Of a DNA stretch of 8,304 nucleotides, positions 7,210-8,304 are shown piece after piece. The DNA is from Lysobacteraceae bacterium (lineage in GTDB: Bacteria; Pseudomonadota; Gammaproteobacteria; Xanthomonadales; Wenzhouxiangellaceae). Position numbers and translations under genes: made by a program. Under the pieces are notes generated by a model. That model was not told the origin of the DNA. It was given only the letters and a program-made list of their open reading frames with translations, and ran no database searches. Where the stretch lies: positions 1 through 8,304 of the forward strand of contig JAIVHD010000251.1 of the NCBI GenBank assembly GCA_020201235.1, in the 5' to 3' direction. Position 1 is the first letter of the stretch; the number at the start of each line of letters is the position of its first letter.

Positions 7210-7761
7210 GTGAACTATATGAATCAGCAACTTCTGATCGCGATGCCGGGCATGCGCGATCCCAACTTCAGCCTGGGCGTGACGCTTTTGTGCCAGCACA
7301 ACGACGAAGGCGCGCTTGGGATCACGATCAACCGCAATTCTGACCTGACCATGATGGACGTGCTGGCGCAGCTCGAAATTCGCTGCAACGACGAACTGAT
7401 CGCCAACCAGCCGGTGCTGCACGGCGGCCCGGTGCAACAGGAACGCGGGTTCGTCATTCACACCGGTCATGCCTGGGACTCGACCACCGAGGTCGCGCCG
7501 GGCATCCTGGTGACAACGTCGCGCGACATCCTTGAAGCCATCGCTGACCACCGCGGACCCGACAAGTACATGGTCGCGCTGGGTTACGCCGGTTGGTCGG
7601 CCGGACAGCTGGAGGACGAGCTCAAGGACAACGCCTGGCTCAGCACCGGTGCCGATTCGGCGATCGTGTTTGACTCGCATATCGACGATCGGTGGTCGAA
7701 AGCCGTGGCGTCGTTGGGCATCGAGGTTTCATCCCTGCAGCCGGTCGGCGGCCATGCCTGA
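7210..7761 (+). CDS. algH: AlgH/YqgE family protein (DUF179)
   Basis: Small soluble protein of the conserved UPF0301/DUF179 family. In P. aeruginosa AlgH was linked to alginate regulation, but the biochemical function is unsettled. The 183 residues are of normal family length. Family segments in order: LLIAMPGMRDPNFSLGVTLLCQHNDEGALGITINR (about 8-42), HGGPVQQERGFVIHTG (about 74-89), ALGYAGWSAGQLEDEL (about 124-139), NAWLSTGAD, then DRWSKAVASLGIE near the end. The start is GTG 7210 or ATG 7219, three codons later. Neither has a clear Shine-Dalgarno, and the family core begins just after both. The gap of 164 bases from the TonB-like gene and of 126 bases to ruvX suggests possible separate transcription. 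Confidence 0.95.
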   Translation: MNYMNQQLLIAMPGMRDPNFSLGVTLLCQHNDEGALGITINRNSDLTMMDVLAQLEIRCNDELIANQPVLHGGPVQQERGFVIHTGHAWDSTTEVAPGILVTTSRDILEAIADHRGPDKYMVALGYAGWSAGQLEDELKDNAWLSTGADSAIVFDSHIDDRWSKAVASLGIEVSSLQPVGGHA

Positions 7762-7776
7762 AGCGGCCCGAGCGGG

Positions 7777-7807
7777 TTGCCGCAGCAGGTGCCGGCACTC
7801 GTATAAA
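7777..7807 (+). promoter_or_regulatory. candidate promoter for ruvX
   Basis: TTGCCG (7777-7782) and TATAAA (7802-7807) are separated by 19 bases in the algH-ruvX gap. The -10 is good (5 of 6), but the spacing is long and the -35 moderate. In this GC-rich context the isolated TATAAA stands out. Confidence 0.25.
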
Positions 7808-7887
7808 TTGCAACCTGCGGCCGCGCAAGCAGACGCCGTCTGCCCGGCATGCTTGAAGCCCTCGAATTCTCGGTCCCAGACAGGCTG

Positions 7888-8304
7888 ATGGGCACGCTCG
7901 CGAACCGCCCGGGCGTCGTTCTGGGCATCGATTTTGGCCAGCGCCGCATCGGCCTTGCAACCGGCAACGAACTGACCGGCACGGCCACCGCGCTGCAGAC
8001 CATCGTCCACGCTGGCGATCCATTCGAACAGCTCGACCGCGTCATTCGCGACTGGCGGCCGGATCGCATCGTGCTCGGGCTGCCGCTGGCCGCCGACGGC
8101 TCGGAATCGAAACTCAGCCGCAGCGCGCGACGCTTCGCCGGGCAGCTCAAGCAGCGTCATCCGGGCATCGCATTCGAACTGCACGACGAACGTTTCAGCT
8201 CGCGCCAGGCCGACAGTCAGTTTGTCGATGCCCGTCGCAGCGGACAGGCCCGGCGGCGCGACGCACGCAAGCTCGACGGCATTGCAGCGGCCATCATCCT
8301 TGAG
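7888..8304 (+). CDS. ruvX: RuvX/YqgF, RNase H-fold nuclease (Holliday junction resolvase-like, 16S rRNA processing), cut by the window edge
   Basis: Cytoplasmic RNase H-like nuclease. E. coli YqgF takes part in maturing the 16S rRNA 5' end, and the family has been called a putative Holliday junction resolvase. The 139 codons in the window hold the signatures: VLGIDFGQRRIGLATG with catalytic Asp15, IVLGLPLAADGSES at about 61-74, HDERFSS at about 99-105, and KLDGIAAAIILE at about 128-139 with the last acidic residue Asp130. Family members have about 140-150 residues, so only a few are missing on the right. ATG 7888 puts the usual short tail before GIDFG and has AGG just upstream. ATG 7849 is also in frame and would add 13 residues of no family likeness. 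In P. aeruginosa pyrR and pyrB follow; they would lie outside this window. Confidence 0.93.
   Translation, partial: MGTLANRPGVVLGIDFGQRRIGLATGNELTGTATALQTIVHAGDPFEQLDRVIRDWRPDRIVLGLPLAADGSESKLSRSARRFAGQLKQRHPGIAFELHDERFSSRQADSQFVDARRSGQARRRDARKLDGIAAAIILE

Noticed and set aside
6901..7680. 259-codon open frame on the minus strand
   Set aside because: It is antisense to algH and the end of the TonB-like gene, both of which have clear family motifs. No coding likeness is seen in the antisense product.

Overview
The window comes from a gammaproteobacterial chromosome of about 60% GC. Its gene order is the one long known from Pseudomonas aeruginosa, where the Pil-Chp chemosensory cluster is divergent from gshB, a tonB3-type gene, algH (yqgE) and ruvX (yqgF). 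The Pil-Chp cluster here is reduced: there is no pilH between pilG and pilI and no pilK between pilJ and chpA. That form is known from Xylella and suggests a Xanthomonadales/Lysobacterales-like or related lineage. The lineage is an inference from gene content only.

Minus strand, 5352 down to 1: pilG (single receiver response regulator), pilI (CheW-type adaptor), pilJ (transmembrane methyl-accepting sensor) and the first 702 codons of chpA (giant CheA-type kinase), which runs off the left edge. Spacings of 99, 76 and 55 bases fit one operon. In P. aeruginosa this pathway senses surface contact through type IV pili and drives twitching motility and cAMP signalling. PilJ signals through PilI to ChpA, which phosphorylates PilG. 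The ChpA part seen here is the FimL-like N-terminal region followed by an acidic linker, which enters a 15-base tandem repeat (Glu-Ser-Pro-Glu-Leu) at the window edge.

Between pilG and gshB lies an AT-rich 168-base divergent promoter region (5353-5520). It has a reasonable sigma70-type promoter for pilG and a weaker candidate for gshB.

Plus strand, 5521 to 8304: gshB (glutathione synthetase, about 20 residues short at the C-terminus), a miniature TonB3-like protein with almost no periplasmic linker, algH/yqgE, and ruvX/yqgF, which runs to the right edge and lacks at most a few residues. No gene-free stretch exceeds 300 bases. I see no RNA gene, mobile element, CRISPR array or origin.

I did not find a wholly new system. 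The points most worth a second look are the linker-less TonB3, the ESPEL repeat in ChpA, the shortened GshB, the loss of pilH and pilK, and two mutually exclusive hairpins ahead of pilI.
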